NCBI GenBank assembly: GCA_030153215.1
Contig: JASKKA010000005.1
Span: 1 to 60,565, forward strand
Length of the DNA: 60,565 nt
Origin: Trichococcus sp.
GTDB lineage: Bacteria; Bacillota; Bacilli; Lactobacillales; Aerococcaceae
Direction: 5' to 3'
Shown here piece by piece: positions 37,793-48,901 of this stretch. The stretch's first letter is position 1; the number at the start of each line of letters is the position of its first letter. Made by a program: the position numbers and the translations under genes. The notes beneath the pieces are model-generated. The model did no database searches, was not told where the DNA came from, and worked only from the letters and a program-made list of their open reading frames with translations.

Positions 37793-39325
37793 TTATTGAC
37801 GGATCAGGTGATCGAATGCGCCCAAAGCGGCAGTCGCTCCGGCTCCCATCGAGATAATGATTTGTTTATAGGCACTGTTCGTGCAGTCTCCGGCAGCGAA
37901 TACGCCTTCCAGATTGGTTGAACCATGGTTGTCGACGATGATCTCACCACGTTCGTTCATCGCAAGTCCGGATTCCTTCAGCCAAGCAGTGTTCGGAACC
38001 AAGCCGATCTGGACGAAGACACCTTCAAGAGCGATGGTGTGCTCTTCGTTCGTGTTCCGGTCCACATAAGAGATGGCTTCTACTTGATCTGTTCCGGTTA
38101 TCGCTTTCGTCGCTGCATTCGTTATGACTGTGACGTTTTTCAAAGCATGGATACGGTCCTGCAATACCTGATCGGCTTTCAATTCAGGCAGGAACTCCAG
38201 CACGGTGACATGATTCGCCAAACCGGCCAGATCGATCGCCGCTTCTATGCCGGAATTTCCGCCGCCGATGACGGCAACGTCTTTTCCTGCAAACAAGGGG
38301 CCATCGCAGTGCGGGCAGTTGGTGACGCCTTTTGTGCGGAACTCCTCTTCGCCTGGAACATTTACATTGCGCCAATGCGCACCGACAGAAAGAATAGCGG
38401 TCTTCGCCTTGAGGACTGCGCCATTTTCCAACTCGACCTCGATCAGGTCCGTTTTGCGGATACTTTTTGCGCGTTGGCCTTTCATGATGTCGACTTTGTA
38501 CTCATTGACATGAGCCTCGACTTGCGCCATCAGCTTAGGCCCCTCGGTATAAGGCGTTCCGATCATGTTTTCGATGCCGACAGTGTCCATCACTTGACCG
38601 CCGTAAGTCTCGACTACCATGCCAGTGTTGATGCCTTTACGGGCAGCGTAGATGGCCGCGCTGTTGCCTGCAGGACCTCCGCCCACAACAAGAACGTCGA
38701 AGATGTCCTTATCGGCGAACGCATCTGCACTTGTCGGACCGGCAGCTTTATCGATCAATTGCTCGATCGTCATGCGGCCGCTGGCAAACTCTTCTCCATT
38801 AAGGAAAACGGTGGGAACGGCCATGATTTTCTTCGCTTCGATTTCATCCTTGAACATACCGCCCTCGATCATGACGTGGGAAATTTTCGGATTCAGCACG
38901 GACATGATGTTCAGTGCTTGGACTACATCCGGACAGTTATGACAGGTCAAGCTGACATAGGTCTCGAAATGCAGTTGTTTGTCAATCGCTTTGATGCGCT
39001 TGATGATGGCGTCATCCACTTTTGGAGCCCTTCCGCCAACCTGGAGCAAAGCCAGGATAAACGAAGTGAACTCATGACCTAAAGGCAAACCGGCAAACGA
39101 AATGCCGCTGTCGGTTCCTGGTCGTGTAATCGTAAAACTGGGCGTGCGGGAAAGCGTTGCATTTTCGAAAGAAAACTTCGCCGACATTCCGGCGATTTCC
39201 TGCAAAAACTCGCTGACTTTCACGGAATTTTCATCCTTGCCCAGACTGGCTTTGAAAACAACATCCGATTCCAACAGTTCAAGATATTGGCCGAGTTGCC
39301 CTTTTGTTTCTGTATCTAATGCCAT
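37793..39325 (-). CDS. ahpF: Alkyl hydroperoxide reductase subunit F
   Basis: NADH- and FAD-dependent disulfide reductase that re-reduces AhpC. The 510-residue protein has the N-terminal twin-thioredoxin-like domain with redox CHNCP (about 128), an FAD-binding GGGPAGNSAAIYAARKG (about 217) and the reductase active site NCPHCDGPLF (about 340), then NAD-binding VIGGGNSGIEAA. It begins 11 bases after ahpC. Supplies peroxide defence in a catalase-poor fermentative organism. Confidence 0.96.
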   Translation of the reverse strand: MALDTETKGQLGQYLELLESDVVFKASLGKDENSVKVSEFLQEIAGMSAKFSFENATLSRTPSFTITRPGTDSGISFAGLPLGHEFTSFILALLQVGGRAPKVDDAIIKRIKAIDKQLHFETYVSLTCHNCPDVVQALNIMSVLNPKISHVMIEGGMFKDEIEAKKIMAVPTVFLNGEEFASGRMTIEQLIDKAAGPTSADAFADKDIFDVLVVGGGPAGNSAAIYAARKGINTGMVVETYGGQVMDTVGIENMIGTPYTEGPKLMAQVEAHVNEYKVDIMKGQRAKSIRKTDLIEVELENGAVLKAKTAILSVGAHWRNVNVPGEEEFRTKGVTNCPHCDGPLFAGKDVAVIGGGNSGIEAAIDLAGLANHVTVLEFLPELKADQVLQDRIHALKNVTVITNAATKAITGTDQVEAISYVDRNTNEEHTIALEGVFVQIGLVPNTAWLKESGLAMNERGEIIVDNHGSTNLEGVFAAGDCTNSAYKQIIISMGAGATAALGAFDHLIRQ

Positions 39326-39336
39326 GGGAAGCCTCC

Positions 39337-39897
39337 TTAAATTTTACCTACCAAGTCCAAGCTAGGTTTCAATGTTTCCGCGCCTTCTTTCCATTTCGCA
39401 GGGCAAACTTCGCCTGGATGGGTACGAACATATTGGCCTGCACGGATTTTGTCGATCAGACCACTTGCGTCACGGCCGATGCCATCAGCGTTGATTTCCA
39501 CTGCTTGAACGATACCATCCGGATCGATGATGAACGTTCCGCGTTGCGCCAAGCCTTCATCATCCAAGACATCAAACCCGATCGAAATCACATGCGATGG
39601 GTCACCGATCATGGTGTACTCGATTTTGCCGATAGCTGGTGAATGATCGTGCCATGCCTTATGCGTGAAGTGCGTATCGGTTGATACAGAATAAACCTCT
39701 ACACCCAAACTTTGCAAGGTTGCATATTGGTCCTGAAGATCTTCCAATTCAGTCGGGCAAACGAAAGTGAAGTCCGCCGGGTAAAAACAAACGATGCTCC
39801 ATTTTCCTTTCAGATCTTCCGATGATACCTCGATGAATTCACCTTGGTGATAAGCGTTCGCTTTAAATTCCACTATTTCTTTTCCGATTAATGACAT
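39337..39897 (-). CDS. ahpC: Alkyl hydroperoxide reductase subunit C (2-Cys peroxiredoxin)
   Basis: Reduces hydrogen peroxide and organic peroxides. 186 residues, the usual size; the peroxidatic Cys is in [14 protein letters not shown] (about 47) and the resolving Cys in [10 protein letters not shown] near the end. The ATG at 39897 has TTGGAGGAA upstream. An in-frame start at 40071 would add 58 low-quality residues. A strong promoter and a PerR-type box lie just upstream, and ahpF follows. Confidence 0.97.
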   Translation of the reverse strand: MSLIGKEIVEFKANAYHQGEFIEVSSEDLKGKWSIVCFYPADFTFVCPTELEDLQDQYATLQSLGVEVYSVSTDTHFTHKAWHDHSPAIGKIEYTMIGDPSHVISIGFDVLDDEGLAQRGTFIIDPDGIVQAVEINADGIGRDASGLIDKIRAGQYVRTHPGEVCPAKWKEGAETLKPSLDLVGKI

Positions 39898-39911
39898 TCC
39901 GATTCCTCCAA

Positions 39912-39926
39912 TTAGAATAATTATTT
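39912..39926. promoter_or_regulatory. PerR-type box in ahpC leader
   Basis: TTAGAATAATTATTT matches the PerR consensus TTATAAT-n-ATTATAA at 12 of 14 defined positions. It lies downstream of the -10, where a repressor would block elongation or open complex formation. Confidence 0.6.
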
Positions 39927-39946
39927 TAGAATAATACCTATCAATA

Positions 39947-39975
39947 ACTATATAGAATCCGTCATTATCGGTCAA
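39947..39975 (-). promoter_or_regulatory. ahpCF promoter
   Basis: TTGACC (39970-39975) and TATAGT (39947-39952) are 17 bases apart on the minus strand. Confidence 0.7.
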
Positions 39976-39989
39976 GTTATAACACTTGA

Positions 39990-40201
39990 TAACTATAAGA
40001 ATTTTCTCTTTTTTTGGAAAAAGTCTATTCCGTCTCCTAAAAACCTTTATACGTACAGGTTTTTCTGACACAATCGCTTGCCGACATTTGCGGTGGGTGG
40101 GATTACAGATTTAACAACAGGAGAGTTTCTGATTAAATCCCCTCCGCGACCAGCCTTGCTAAAAAAGCATCATTCTCAATTAGGTGTTATCATTCTCAAT
40201 T
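39990..40201. other. Gene-free stretch between ahpC promoter and lepA terminator
   Basis: No supported gene on either strand. It contains an inverted repeat AAAAACCT (40039-40046)/AGGTTTTT (40057-40064) and, next to the lepA terminator, two 14-base direct repeats. A minus-strand reading of about 40 codons here lacks a start codon and was not called. Confidence 0.5.
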
Positions 40202-40202
40202 A
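40169..40202. repeat. Two 14-base direct repeats
   Basis: ATCATTCTCAATTA occurs at 40169-40182 and 40189-40202, a 20-base period (about two helical turns). It could be a paired protein-binding site or a local duplication. Confidence 0.7.
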
Positions 40203-40241
40203 AAGAACGCACCCGGATGATTATCTCATCCGGGTGCGTTC
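40202..40241 (-). terminator. Rho-independent terminator of lepA
   Basis: Perfect 15-base arms GAACGCACCCGGATG (40205-40219) and CATCCGGGTGCGTTC (40227-40241) enclose a 7-base loop. TTTAATT follows on the minus strand. Confidence 0.85.
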
Positions 40242-40285
40242 TGAATTTATGCGAATCTCAAAAAATCTATAGGCTGCCTTTAAAG

Positions 40286-42109
40286 CTAGTCCTCATCCAT
40301 CTTCAGAACGGCCATGAAGGCTTCTTGCGGAACCTCGACGGATCCGACTTGCTTCATGCGCTTCTTGCCTTCTTTTTGTTTGTCGAGCAATTTGCGTTTA
40401 CGGGAAATATCCCCGCCGTAACATTTAGCCAATACGTTTTTGCGCAAAGCTTTGATGGTGGTCCGTGCCAGAATTTTGTTGCCGATTGTTGCTTGGATCG
40501 GAACTTCGAATTGTTGGCGCGGAATCAACCCGCGCAGTTTTTCTGTGATGATTTTTCCGCGGGCATAGGCGAAATCGCGATGCACGATCAAACTCAAGGC
40601 ATCGACTGCTTCACCGTTCAAGAGGATATCCATCTTGACCAGTTTGCTTGGACGGTAGCCGATCAATTCATAATCAAGGGAAGCGTACCCTTTCGTGCTT
40701 GATTTCAATCTGTCGAAGAAATCAAAGATAATTTCCGCCAGAGGCATCTCATAAACAACGTTGACGCGGAAATCATCCAAATAATCCATCGTAACGAAAG
40801 TGCCACGTTTCTTCTGGGCGATGTCCATGACGGCCCCGACATAATCGTTGGGCACCATGATGCTTGCTTTCACATACGGTTCTTCGACGCTTTCGATTGT
40901 AGTCGCATCGGGCATTTCCGAAGGGTTGTCGATTTCCAAAAATTCGCCGTCGGTCTTATTGACGCGGTAAATAACAGATGGCGCTGTCGTGATGATATCA
41001 AGATCGAATTCGCGTTCGATCCGTTCCTGGATGACGTCCATATGCAGCATGCCCAAAAATCCGGTACGGAAACCAAAACCAAGAGCTTGCGAAGATTCCG
41101 CTTCGAACTGCAGGGAAGCATCGTTCAATTGCAGTTTTTCCAAAGCTTCACGCAGGTCATTGAAGTCCGAAGCATCGACAGGGTAAATACCGCAGTATAC
41201 CATCGGATTCATTTTGCGGTAGCCGGCCAAGGCTTCGCTGGCAGGATTGTTCGCTAAAGTGATCGTATCACCGACCTGGGTGTCTTGGATTGTTTTGATG
41301 CCGGCAGTCAAATAGCCCACATCACCGACCATCAAATAGTCGCGTTTGATCGGTTTTGGCGAAAAGATTCCGACTTCAATGACTTCGTACTCTTTGCCGT
41401 TAGCCATGAATCTGATCATATCCCCCGGCCGCACCACTCCGTTTTTGATTCGGATATTCAGTACCACCCCTCGGTATGGGTCATATACCGAATCAAAAAC
41501 CAAAGCTTGCAAAGGTGCTTCCAGATCGCCTTCCGGAGCCGGAACTTTTGCGACGATTTGTTCCAACAGTTCTGGGATACCCAAGCCGATTTTTGCACTC
41601 GCCAAAACCGCATCGCTGGCATCAATGCCGATGACATCCTCTATCTCTGCCCTTACCCGTTCAGGATCCGCGGCTGGCAAATCGATTTTGTTGATGACGG
41701 GCACGATTTCCAGGTTGTTGTCCAAAGCCAAATATACATTGGCAAGGGTTTGCGCTTCGACTCCTTGTGCCGCGTCAACTACCAGGATAGCCCCTTCGCA
41801 GGCTGCCAAACTGCGGGATACTTCATACGTAAAATCGACGTGTCCGGGAGTGTCGATCAGATGGAAGATGTAATCTTCTCCGTCCTCGGCTCTGTACGTC
41901 AATTCGACGGCGTTCAGTTTTATGGTGATGCCTCGTTCTCTTTCGAGATCCATGGAATCCAATAATTGCGCCTGCATATCACGATCGGCGACTGTATCTG
42001 TCTTTTGGAGAATTCTGTCCGCCAATGTCGATTTCCCATGGTCAATATGGGCAATGATGGAAAAATTTCTGATCTTTTTTTGTCGTTGCTTCATCTCTTC
42101 TAAGTTCAT
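40286..42109 (-). CDS. lepA: Elongation factor 4 (LepA)
   Basis: Translational GTPase related to EF-G that acts on stalled ribosomes or in initiation. The 607-residue protein has P-loop [16 protein letters not shown]2 RERGITIK, G3 DTPGHVDF and G4 NKIDLP, and the LepA-specific C-terminal domain ([17 protein letters not shown] region, preceded by CYGGDISRK). It is monocistronic, with its own promoter and terminator. Confidence 0.97.
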   Translation of the reverse strand: MNLEEMKQRQKKIRNFSIIAHIDHGKSTLADRILQKTDTVADRDMQAQLLDSMDLERERGITIKLNAVELTYRAEDGEDYIFHLIDTPGHVDFTYEVSRSLAACEGAILVVDAAQGVEAQTLANVYLALDNNLEIVPVINKIDLPAADPERVRAEIEDVIGIDASDAVLASAKIGLGIPELLEQIVAKVPAPEGDLEAPLQALVFDSVYDPYRGVVLNIRIKNGVVRPGDMIRFMANGKEYEVIEVGIFSPKPIKRDYLMVGDVGYLTAGIKTIQDTQVGDTITLANNPASEALAGYRKMNPMVYCGIYPVDASDFNDLREALEKLQLNDASLQFEAESSQALGFGFRTGFLGMLHMDVIQERIEREFDLDIITTAPSVIYRVNKTDGEFLEIDNPSEMPDATTIESVEEPYVKASIMVPNDYVGAVMDIAQKKRGTFVTMDYLDDFRVNVVYEMPLAEIIFDFFDRLKSSTKGYASLDYELIGYRPSKLVKMDILLNGEAVDALSLIVHRDFAYARGKIITEKLRGLIPRQQFEVPIQATIGNKILARTTIKALRKNVLAKCYGGDISRKRKLLDKQKEGKKRMKQVGSVEVPQEAFMAVLKMDED

Positions 42110-42152
42110 TATCGTTGCTCACTTTCTCTGACGTCCATTCGTTCACTTGAAA

Positions 42153-42181
42153 ATTATACCAATCTATAGCCTTTATGACAA
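42153..42181 (-). promoter_or_regulatory. lepA promoter
   Basis: TTGTCA (42176-42181) and TATAAT (42153-42158) are separated by 17 bases on the minus strand, about 45 bases before the ATG. Confidence 0.8.
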
Positions 42182-42230
42182 GATGCCGCCTCAGATTGAC
42201 AAGTCTTTCTCACTTTTAATTAGATAATAA

Positions 42231-42258
42231 TAAGAAAAGCTGAACGGGTTCGTTCAGC
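42231..42258 (-). terminator. Rho-independent terminator of pckA
   Basis: GCTGAACG (42239-42246) and CGTTCAGC (42251-42258) form a stem with a 4-base loop. TTTTCTTATT follows on the minus strand. It lies downstream of the larger hairpin at 42276-42321. Confidence 0.75.
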
Positions 42259-42275
42259 CCTGAAAGAAATTTAGG

Positions 42276-42321
42276 AAATCTGGCCCTGAATGAGCATCGT
42301 AGAGCGCAATGGGTCAGATTT
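42276..42321. repeat. Hairpin carrying 19-base intergenic repeat, copy 2
   Basis: AAATCTGGCCC (42276-42286) and GGGTCAGATTT (42311-42321) pair with one mismatch. The loop is almost exactly the 19-base repeat (42292-42310) identical to 32099-32117. It starts just after the pckA stop. Confidence 0.65.
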
Positions 42322-42323
42322 AT

Positions 42324-43934
42324 CTAATCATCAGGCAGTGGAACACTCGGATGGACAGCATTGAATTCCTCTAAGAAATCTTCCCGCAGCTGCATCCGTC
42401 TTCTCACCAATTTACTATAGTCTTTGTCTTCAAAATCAGGGTTGAATCCTTCGACCGGAAGATAGCTGAGATGTGGTGCATCGCCGAATGGGACGAATGA
42501 TGCTGTCCCTTCAACGACGCTTTCGATTACACCTAAAGATACTTCTTTCGGTATTTTTTTACCCATGAAAAACCCAGTGTTGATGATGTAGCATTCGACA
42601 CCTTCATGCGCCAGCAGTTCTTTAAAGCCGGCATAATCCTCAACCAATGGATAGACCCGGAACGGATTTGCGAATGGTTCGATGACCAAACTATCGGTCG
42701 ACTCGCCTTTTTTCAGCGTTTCCGCAGTCGAGCGTTTCGTTGCCAGTGTCGTTCCGAAGGTTGCCCCCAAGACCGCTTCGTCTACCTTGACCAAAGGCGG
42801 CAACGCATCATCCTTCATAATCCAGTAGACAGCATTGATCGGCTCTTCGAATTTATCCACGCGGTTCGGAGTGGAATAACGTGATTTGACCGTACGTCCG
42901 TTGCCATTCCGGATATCTTCGGTCACAAGTACAATTTTCCCGTCGGTATCCTTCGTCACGCCCACGTTCTGGACAGTCACAAAATAATTCTGTTCGGGGT
43001 GATCGGCTGGATAATCCTGGGTCTTATCAAAATAAGAAGGTTCCAAGGCAATAGAGGAACCATCCGTCAAATCGATCAGGAAGGCATCGTCATGCAGCAC
43101 TTTGATTTCGTATTTATCATCATGCTTCGAATGGGTCAGAGTAGATTTTCCTGATCCTGAAAGTCCAAAGAAAGAAGCGACATATGAACCGCCGTCATGC
43201 AGGCGGAAGTGTTTTTGGCCGCCGTGGCAAGCAACGAAGCCATTCCGGTGGCCGGTACCCCAAGCAAGCGTCAATGTGCCTTTTTTGAATTCCCCGAAAT
43301 ATTGCATTCCCAGAATGCAAGCAACATTTTTATCAGGCTCGAAGATAGCCACTCCGAGCGGATAATCAGGATGGCGCCAGTCGGGATCTGTGTAGATGTA
43401 GATATCGCCCTCGTTGTATACTTTCGAATGTTTATACATTTCTTGGTATTCCGGGCTGTTCCACTGAAAGTTCAACAACCAGGAGTAGAGATTGTTTTCG
43501 TTCCCTTCTGGGAAAGCAATGTGTGCCTTGATTATGAAATCCTTGTCAAGGCCTACATACCCCGTCGTTTTATAATAATGGCGCAGTCTGTTTTTATAGA
43601 TGACATCCATGATGATGGCTTCAAGGATTTCGTCTTCCTCTTTATTCTCTCCGATGATACGTTTGGCGCGGGCAGTGCGCCCTACGATTTTACCACCATT
43701 TTCGACAAGCACTTTGGCATCATCAGGCAATCCCAATTCCTTTGTGTGGAGCACAGGCAGGTCGGTAACGACGACGCCTGCAGCGTTCAGAGCGAGTTGA
43801 TAGGCTTCCGTCATATCCAAGACTTCCTGCATGTTTTTGCCATAAAAAGCTGTTTCGACCGTTGTCCTGAATTTCGTAAGTAAAGGGTTGGACTTCTTTA
43901 ATTCGGATCTATTGAACGATTCTATAGTAGCCAT
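42324..43934 (-). CDS. pckA: Phosphoenolpyruvate carboxykinase (ATP)
   Basis: Interconverts oxaloacetate plus ATP with PEP plus CO2; in fermenters it can run either for gluconeogenesis or for CO2 fixation. 536 residues with WGTGHRNGFVACHGGQKHFR, the kinase-type P-loop FGLSGSGKSTLTHSKHDDKY (about 263) and downstream metal-binding DDAFLIDL. AGAGGTGA precedes the ATG. The gene is monocistronic with a promoter overlapped by a palindrome and a clear terminator. Confidence 0.96.
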   Translation of the reverse strand: MATIESFNRSELKKSNPLLTKFRTTVETAFYGKNMQEVLDMTEAYQLALNAAGVVVTDLPVLHTKELGLPDDAKVLVENGGKIVGRTARAKRIIGENKEEDEILEAIIMDVIYKNRLRHYYKTTGYVGLDKDFIIKAHIAFPEGNENNLYSWLLNFQWNSPEYQEMYKHSKVYNEGDIYIYTDPDWRHPDYPLGVAIFEPDKNVACILGMQYFGEFKKGTLTLAWGTGHRNGFVACHGGQKHFRLHDGGSYVASFFGLSGSGKSTLTHSKHDDKYEIKVLHDDAFLIDLTDGSSIALEPSYFDKTQDYPADHPEQNYFVTVQNVGVTKDTDGKIVLVTEDIRNGNGRTVKSRYSTPNRVDKFEEPINAVYWIMKDDALPPLVKVDEAVLGATFGTTLATKRSTAETLKKGESTDSLVIEPFANPFRVYPLVEDYAGFKELLAHEGVECYIINTGFFMGKKIPKEVSLGVIESVVEGTASFVPFGDAPHLSYLPVEGFNPDFEDKDYSKLVRRRMQLREDFLEEFNAVHPSVPLPDD

Positions 43935-43963
43935 TTACGTCACCTCTTTTATTTGATACCTCC

Positions 43964-44001
43964 ATTATAATCCTATTTACCCAAAATGTAACCCCTTACA
44001 T
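43964..44001 (-). promoter_or_regulatory. pckA promoter with palindromic operator
   Basis: TTACAT (43986-43991) and TATAAT (43964-43969) are 16 bases apart on the minus strand. A perfect palindrome ATGTAA-CCCC-TTACAT (43986-44001) covers the -35 and upstream flank, as expected for a repressor site. The factor is unknown. Confidence 0.6.
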
Positions 44002-44094
44002 CCTTAGATTTGCGAATATTTACTCTTTTTCTATAAAAAAAGTGTTGATTGCCTTCATATTAGTTACAAAAACTCTAACAGAATAGCATAGGGA

Positions 44095-44140
44095 CAAAAA
44101 AAGAACCGGTGCTAGGTTGTTTCTACCGCACCGGTTCTTT
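44095..44140 (-). terminator. Rho-independent terminator of dnaJ
   Basis: AAAGAACCGGTGC (44100-44112) and GCACCGGTTCTTT (44128-44140) form a 13-base stem. TTTTTTTG follows on the minus strand. It ends the hrcA-grpE-dnaK-dnaJ operon. Confidence 0.9.
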
Positions 44141-44148
44141 CTGCTTAT

Positions 44149-45291
44149 TTATTTTTTAGTTTTGAAGGCGTCCTTTACTTTATCAAAAAAATTGGCTTCG
44201 TCTTCCACCAGTGTATCACCACCTGCTGCGGCGAAAGCGCGGATTGCCTCTCTTTGCTTCTCGTTAAGGTTCTTCGGTGTGACGACCGTCACTTTGACGT
44301 GCTGATCACCATTTCCGGTTCCTCGCAAGCGTGGCGCCCCTTTGCCTTTGAGGCGGAAATTGGTACCCGTCTGTGTTCCGGCAGGAATCTTCAATTTGAC
44401 TTTTCCGTGTACTGTAGGCACTTCTATTTCGTCACCCAAAGCGGCTTGGGCGAAACTGATAGGAAGCGTATAATGGATTTCTGTCCCTTCGCGATCGAAA
44501 ATATCGCTCGGTTCCACTTGGAAAACGACATACAGATCGCCATATGGGCCGCCGTTGCTGCCGACTTCCCCTTGACCGTTCAAGCGCATCTGTTGTCCAT
44601 CATCAACGCCAGGCGGGATCGTGACAGCCACAGAGTGATCGGTTTCGACATGCCCTTTTCCGTAGCATGTAGTACATTTATCCGTGATTTCTTTGCCGGT
44701 TCCACCGCAGACATCACAGACTGCTTGTGTCATGACGCGACCGAAAGGCGTATTCCTCTCGACACCAACTGCTCCTGAGCCATGACATTTCGAACATGTC
44801 TTCGGCTGTGTACCGGGTTTTGCACCGGAACCACTGCAGGTTTTGCATTCTTCATCACGTTTGTAACGGATGGTTTCTTTTTTTCCGAAAATCGCTTCTT
44901 CAAATGTAAGATGGATACGGTATTGCAAATCTGATCCTTGTCGGGGGGCATTTGGATTTCTTCCACGCCCGCCTCCGCCTCCGAAAAAGGAATCAAAGAT
45001 GTCTTCGAAACCGCCTGAGAAGCCGCCGAAACCGCCGCCACCATAACCGCCGCCTGCGCCAAAGTTGGGATCGGTGCTGGCGTGGCCGTACTGGTCATAG
45101 GCCGCGCGTTTGTTGCCGTCGCTCAAGACTTCGTATGCTTCAGCAAGCTCCTTGAATTTATCTTCTGCGCCCGCTTCTTTATTGATATCCGGGTGAAACT
45201 TCTTGGAAAGTTTCCGGTAAGCTTTTTTTATCTCATCGTCTGTGGCATCCTTCGCCACACCCAAGACATCGTAATAATCTCTTTTCGCCAT
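44149..45291 (-). CDS. dnaJ: Chaperone protein DnaJ
   Basis: Hsp40 co-chaperone that delivers substrates to DnaK and stimulates its ATPase. The 380-residue type I protein has a J domain with the HPD triad (KKFHPDINK, about 34), a Gly/Phe-rich linker (about 78-115) and four zinc motifs [24 protein letters not shown] and CTTCYGKG. The ATG at 45291 has TGGAGG upstream; an earlier in-frame ATG lies before that site. Last gene of the heat-shock operon. Confidence 0.97.
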   Translation of the reverse strand: MAKRDYYDVLGVAKDATDDEIKKAYRKLSKKFHPDINKEAGAEDKFKELAEAYEVLSDGNKRAAYDQYGHASTDPNFGAGGGYGGGGFGGFSGGFEDIFDSFFGGGGGRGRNPNAPRQGSDLQYRIHLTFEEAIFGKKETIRYKRDEECKTCSGSGAKPGTQPKTCSKCHGSGAVGVERNTPFGRVMTQAVCDVCGGTGKEITDKCTTCYGKGHVETDHSVAVTIPPGVDDGQQMRLNGQGEVGSNGGPYGDLYVVFQVEPSDIFDREGTEIHYTLPISFAQAALGDEIEVPTVHGKVKLKIPAGTQTGTNFRLKGKGAPRLRGTGNGDQHVKVTVVTPKNLNEKQREAIRAFAAAGGDTLVEDEANFFDKVKDAFKTKK

Positions 45292-45344
45292 TGTTTCGCC
45301 TCCATTGATTGGCTTCATCTGAACATTTTAGCTCTATACAGTGA

Positions 45345-45376
45345 GAGAAGCCAATGCAGTTAAGCGTTGGCTTCCT
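45345..45376 (-). other. Hairpin in the dnaK-dnaJ gap
   Basis: GAAGCCAA (45347-45354) and TTGGCTTC (45367-45374) form a stem without a T-run on the minus strand. It is better explained as an mRNA processing or stability element than as a terminator. Confidence 0.4.
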
Positions 45377-45390
45377 CCCGTCAGAGTTGA

Positions 45391-47244
<1,854 letters not shown>

Positions 47245-47256
47245 TTATCAATAAAA

Positions 47257-47793
47257 TTATTCTGCTACGATAACCATTGCCGGTCTCAATACACGCTCTT
47301 TTAACGCATATCCTTTTTGCACTACCACAACGACTGTATCAGACGCTTGGCCTTCGGCAGCCGGCTGCGTTTGGATGGATTGATGGAAATTCGGATCGAA
47401 AGGCTGATCGATCGGATCGATGGCATAAATCCCCTCTTTCGCGAAAGCCTCCGTGAACAGGTTCATGACCATTTCCAAGCCTTTTTTCAGGTTCAAAGAT
47501 TTTTCATCTTCCACTTCAATCGCTAATGCGCGCTCCAAACTGTCCATCACCGGCAATAATTCTTGCGCCAGTGACTGCGAACGGTATTTTGCCGCATCCT
47601 GTCTTTCTTTCGCGTTGCGTTTCTGGATATTGGCGAGTTCTGCCTGCAGACGCAACAACCGGTCTTCCGTTTCGGACAAGGTCGCTCTCAAGGTTTCAAC
47701 CTCAGTTGCTTCCGTAGCCGCTTCTTGACCTTCAGCAACCGTTGTTTCGGCAGTTGTTTGTTCCAGGTCCACTAATTCTTCGTTATTGTCCAC
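47257..47793 (-). CDS. grpE: Nucleotide exchange factor GrpE
   Basis: Releases ADP from DnaK. The 178-residue protein has an acidic, Thr/Glu-rich N-terminus, a long coiled coil (about 35-85, LSETEDRLLRLQAELANIQKR) and a C-terminal beta domain with DPNFHQSI and VVVQKGYALKERVLRPAMV, the family signature. It lies between hrcA (22-base gap) and dnaK. Confidence 0.96.
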   Translation of the reverse strand: MDNNEELVDLEQTTAETTVAEGQEAATEATEVETLRATLSETEDRLLRLQAELANIQKRNAKERQDAAKYRSQSLAQELLPVMDSLERALAIEVEDEKSLNLKKGLEMVMNLFTEAFAKEGIYAIDPIDQPFDPNFHQSIQTQPAAEGQASDTVVVVVQKGYALKERVLRPAMVIVAE

Positions 47794-47815
47794 TTCAAAA
47801 TCTCCTTTGTCGTGC

Positions 47816-48850
47816 TTATTTGTTTAGATCATTCAAGCTATCAGAAAGTTCATAGCGCATAAATTTCATGATGCTGATCATTTTTTTGTAAGGCATATTG
47901 GTAGGCCCCAACAATGCGATCAGGCCTTTACCGTTGCCGGCTGTGTCGTACGTAGCCGTAATCAGGCTGAAACTATGCAGAAGCTCATTGTTCAATTCTG
48001 TTCCGATCTTGACGCCGACGCCCTCGTTGGGGTTTGAAAAAAGTGCATGGATGTCGGGAGACCCGTTCAGCATGCTTAAAATGGCTTTGACTTTATTCTT
48101 GTCCATCCTTTCATCCAAATGGTTCAGAAGGTTCATGCTGCCGCCTACATGGAAGCGGTCATGCTCCAACTTCGCCACGATGTCGTTGAAGATCGCTGTG
48201 AAATCGATTTTCGCGTCGACGTACTTCCGGATGATCACCGGAATGTCCGTTTGCAGTTTGATGAATACCTCCTGCAGCGTGCGGCCGACCAGCTCCTGAT
48301 TAAAGATGTTGACGATTTTTTCTATCTCAGCGGCTGAGAAGCCAGGCGAGACAGAAAAAATCTGGTTTTCCACATGTCCTTTATCAGTCACCAATATCGC
48401 CATCACATGTCCTTCATTGAGAGGAACCAGTCGGAAGCCCGTCAAGCGGCTGTCTTTTGTTTCAGGTCCAATCGCCAAAGCAGTATAATTCGTCAAGAAA
48501 GACAACATTTCAGCTGACTTTTCGACGACCTGCTGCACTTCCCGGTAAGGATTCTGAAACCCATGTTTGATCGTTTGTTTGACGTCTTCAGCGACTTCTT
48601 CGCTTTCTTTGCCTAAAAGTTGATCGACATAGTAACGGTAGCCTTGGATGGACGGTATCCTGCCTGATGAAGAATGCATCTTTTCCAGGAAGCCCAATTC
48701 CTCGATCCGCATCATTTCGTTACGGATCGTTGCAGAACTTAACGGTAACGAAGATTCCTTCAGGAGCGTCTTCGAACCGATCGGCTCCTCAAATTCGATG
48801 TAATGCCTGACGATTAAATCCAAAATTAGCAACTGTCTTTCTGTTAACAA
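47816..48850 (-). CDS. hrcA: Heat-inducible transcription repressor HrcA
   Basis: Binds CIRCE elements and represses the dnaK and groE operons. N-terminal winged helix (LTERQLLILDLIVRHYIE ... SATIRNEMMRIEELGFLEK) and a C-terminal GAF-like dimer domain. The TTG at 48850 (344 residues) is the likely start: GAGGTG lies six bases upstream and the N-terminus then matches other HrcA proteins (MLTERQ). An in-frame GTG at 48859 overlaps that site. A CIRCE element is just upstream, giving autoregulation. Confidence 0.95.
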   Translation of the reverse strand: MLTERQLLILDLIVRHYIEFEEPIGSKTLLKESSLPLSSATIRNEMMRIEELGFLEKMHSSSGRIPSIQGYRYYVDQLLGKESEEVAEDVKQTIKHGFQNPYREVQQVVEKSAEMLSFLTNYTALAIGPETKDSRLTGFRLVPLNEGHVMAILVTDKGHVENQIFSVSPGFSAAEIEKIVNIFNQELVGRTLQEVFIKLQTDIPVIIRKYVDAKIDFTAIFNDIVAKLEHDRFHVGGSMNLLNHLDERMDKNKVKAILSMLNGSPDIHALFSNPNEGVGVKIGTELNNELLHSFSLITATYDTAGNGKGLIALLGPTNMPYKKMISIMKFMRYELSDSLNDLNK

Positions 48851-48865
48851 GATTTTCACCTCACT

Positions 48866-48892
48866 TTAGCACTTGACCACAATGAGTGCTAA
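48866..48892. promoter_or_regulatory. CIRCE operator
   Basis: TTAGCACTT-N9-GAGTGCTAA matches the CIRCE consensus TTAGCACTC-N9-GAGTGCTAA at 17 of 18 arm positions. It lies immediately before hrcA and downstream of the promoter. Confidence 0.95.
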
Positions 48893-48901
48893 CCATAAAT
48901 A

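Noticed and set aside
37925-39082. Long plus-strand open frame (385 codons) opposite ahpF
   Set aside because: It lies entirely antisense to a well-supported enzyme gene, has no ribosome-binding site and no recognisable protein features; the codon pattern of ahpF keeps this frame open.
40066-40170. Minus-strand reading of about 40 codons in the ahpC-lepA gap (ending KNLYV)
   Set aside because: No start codon or ribosome-binding site, and an in-frame stop lies immediately upstream.
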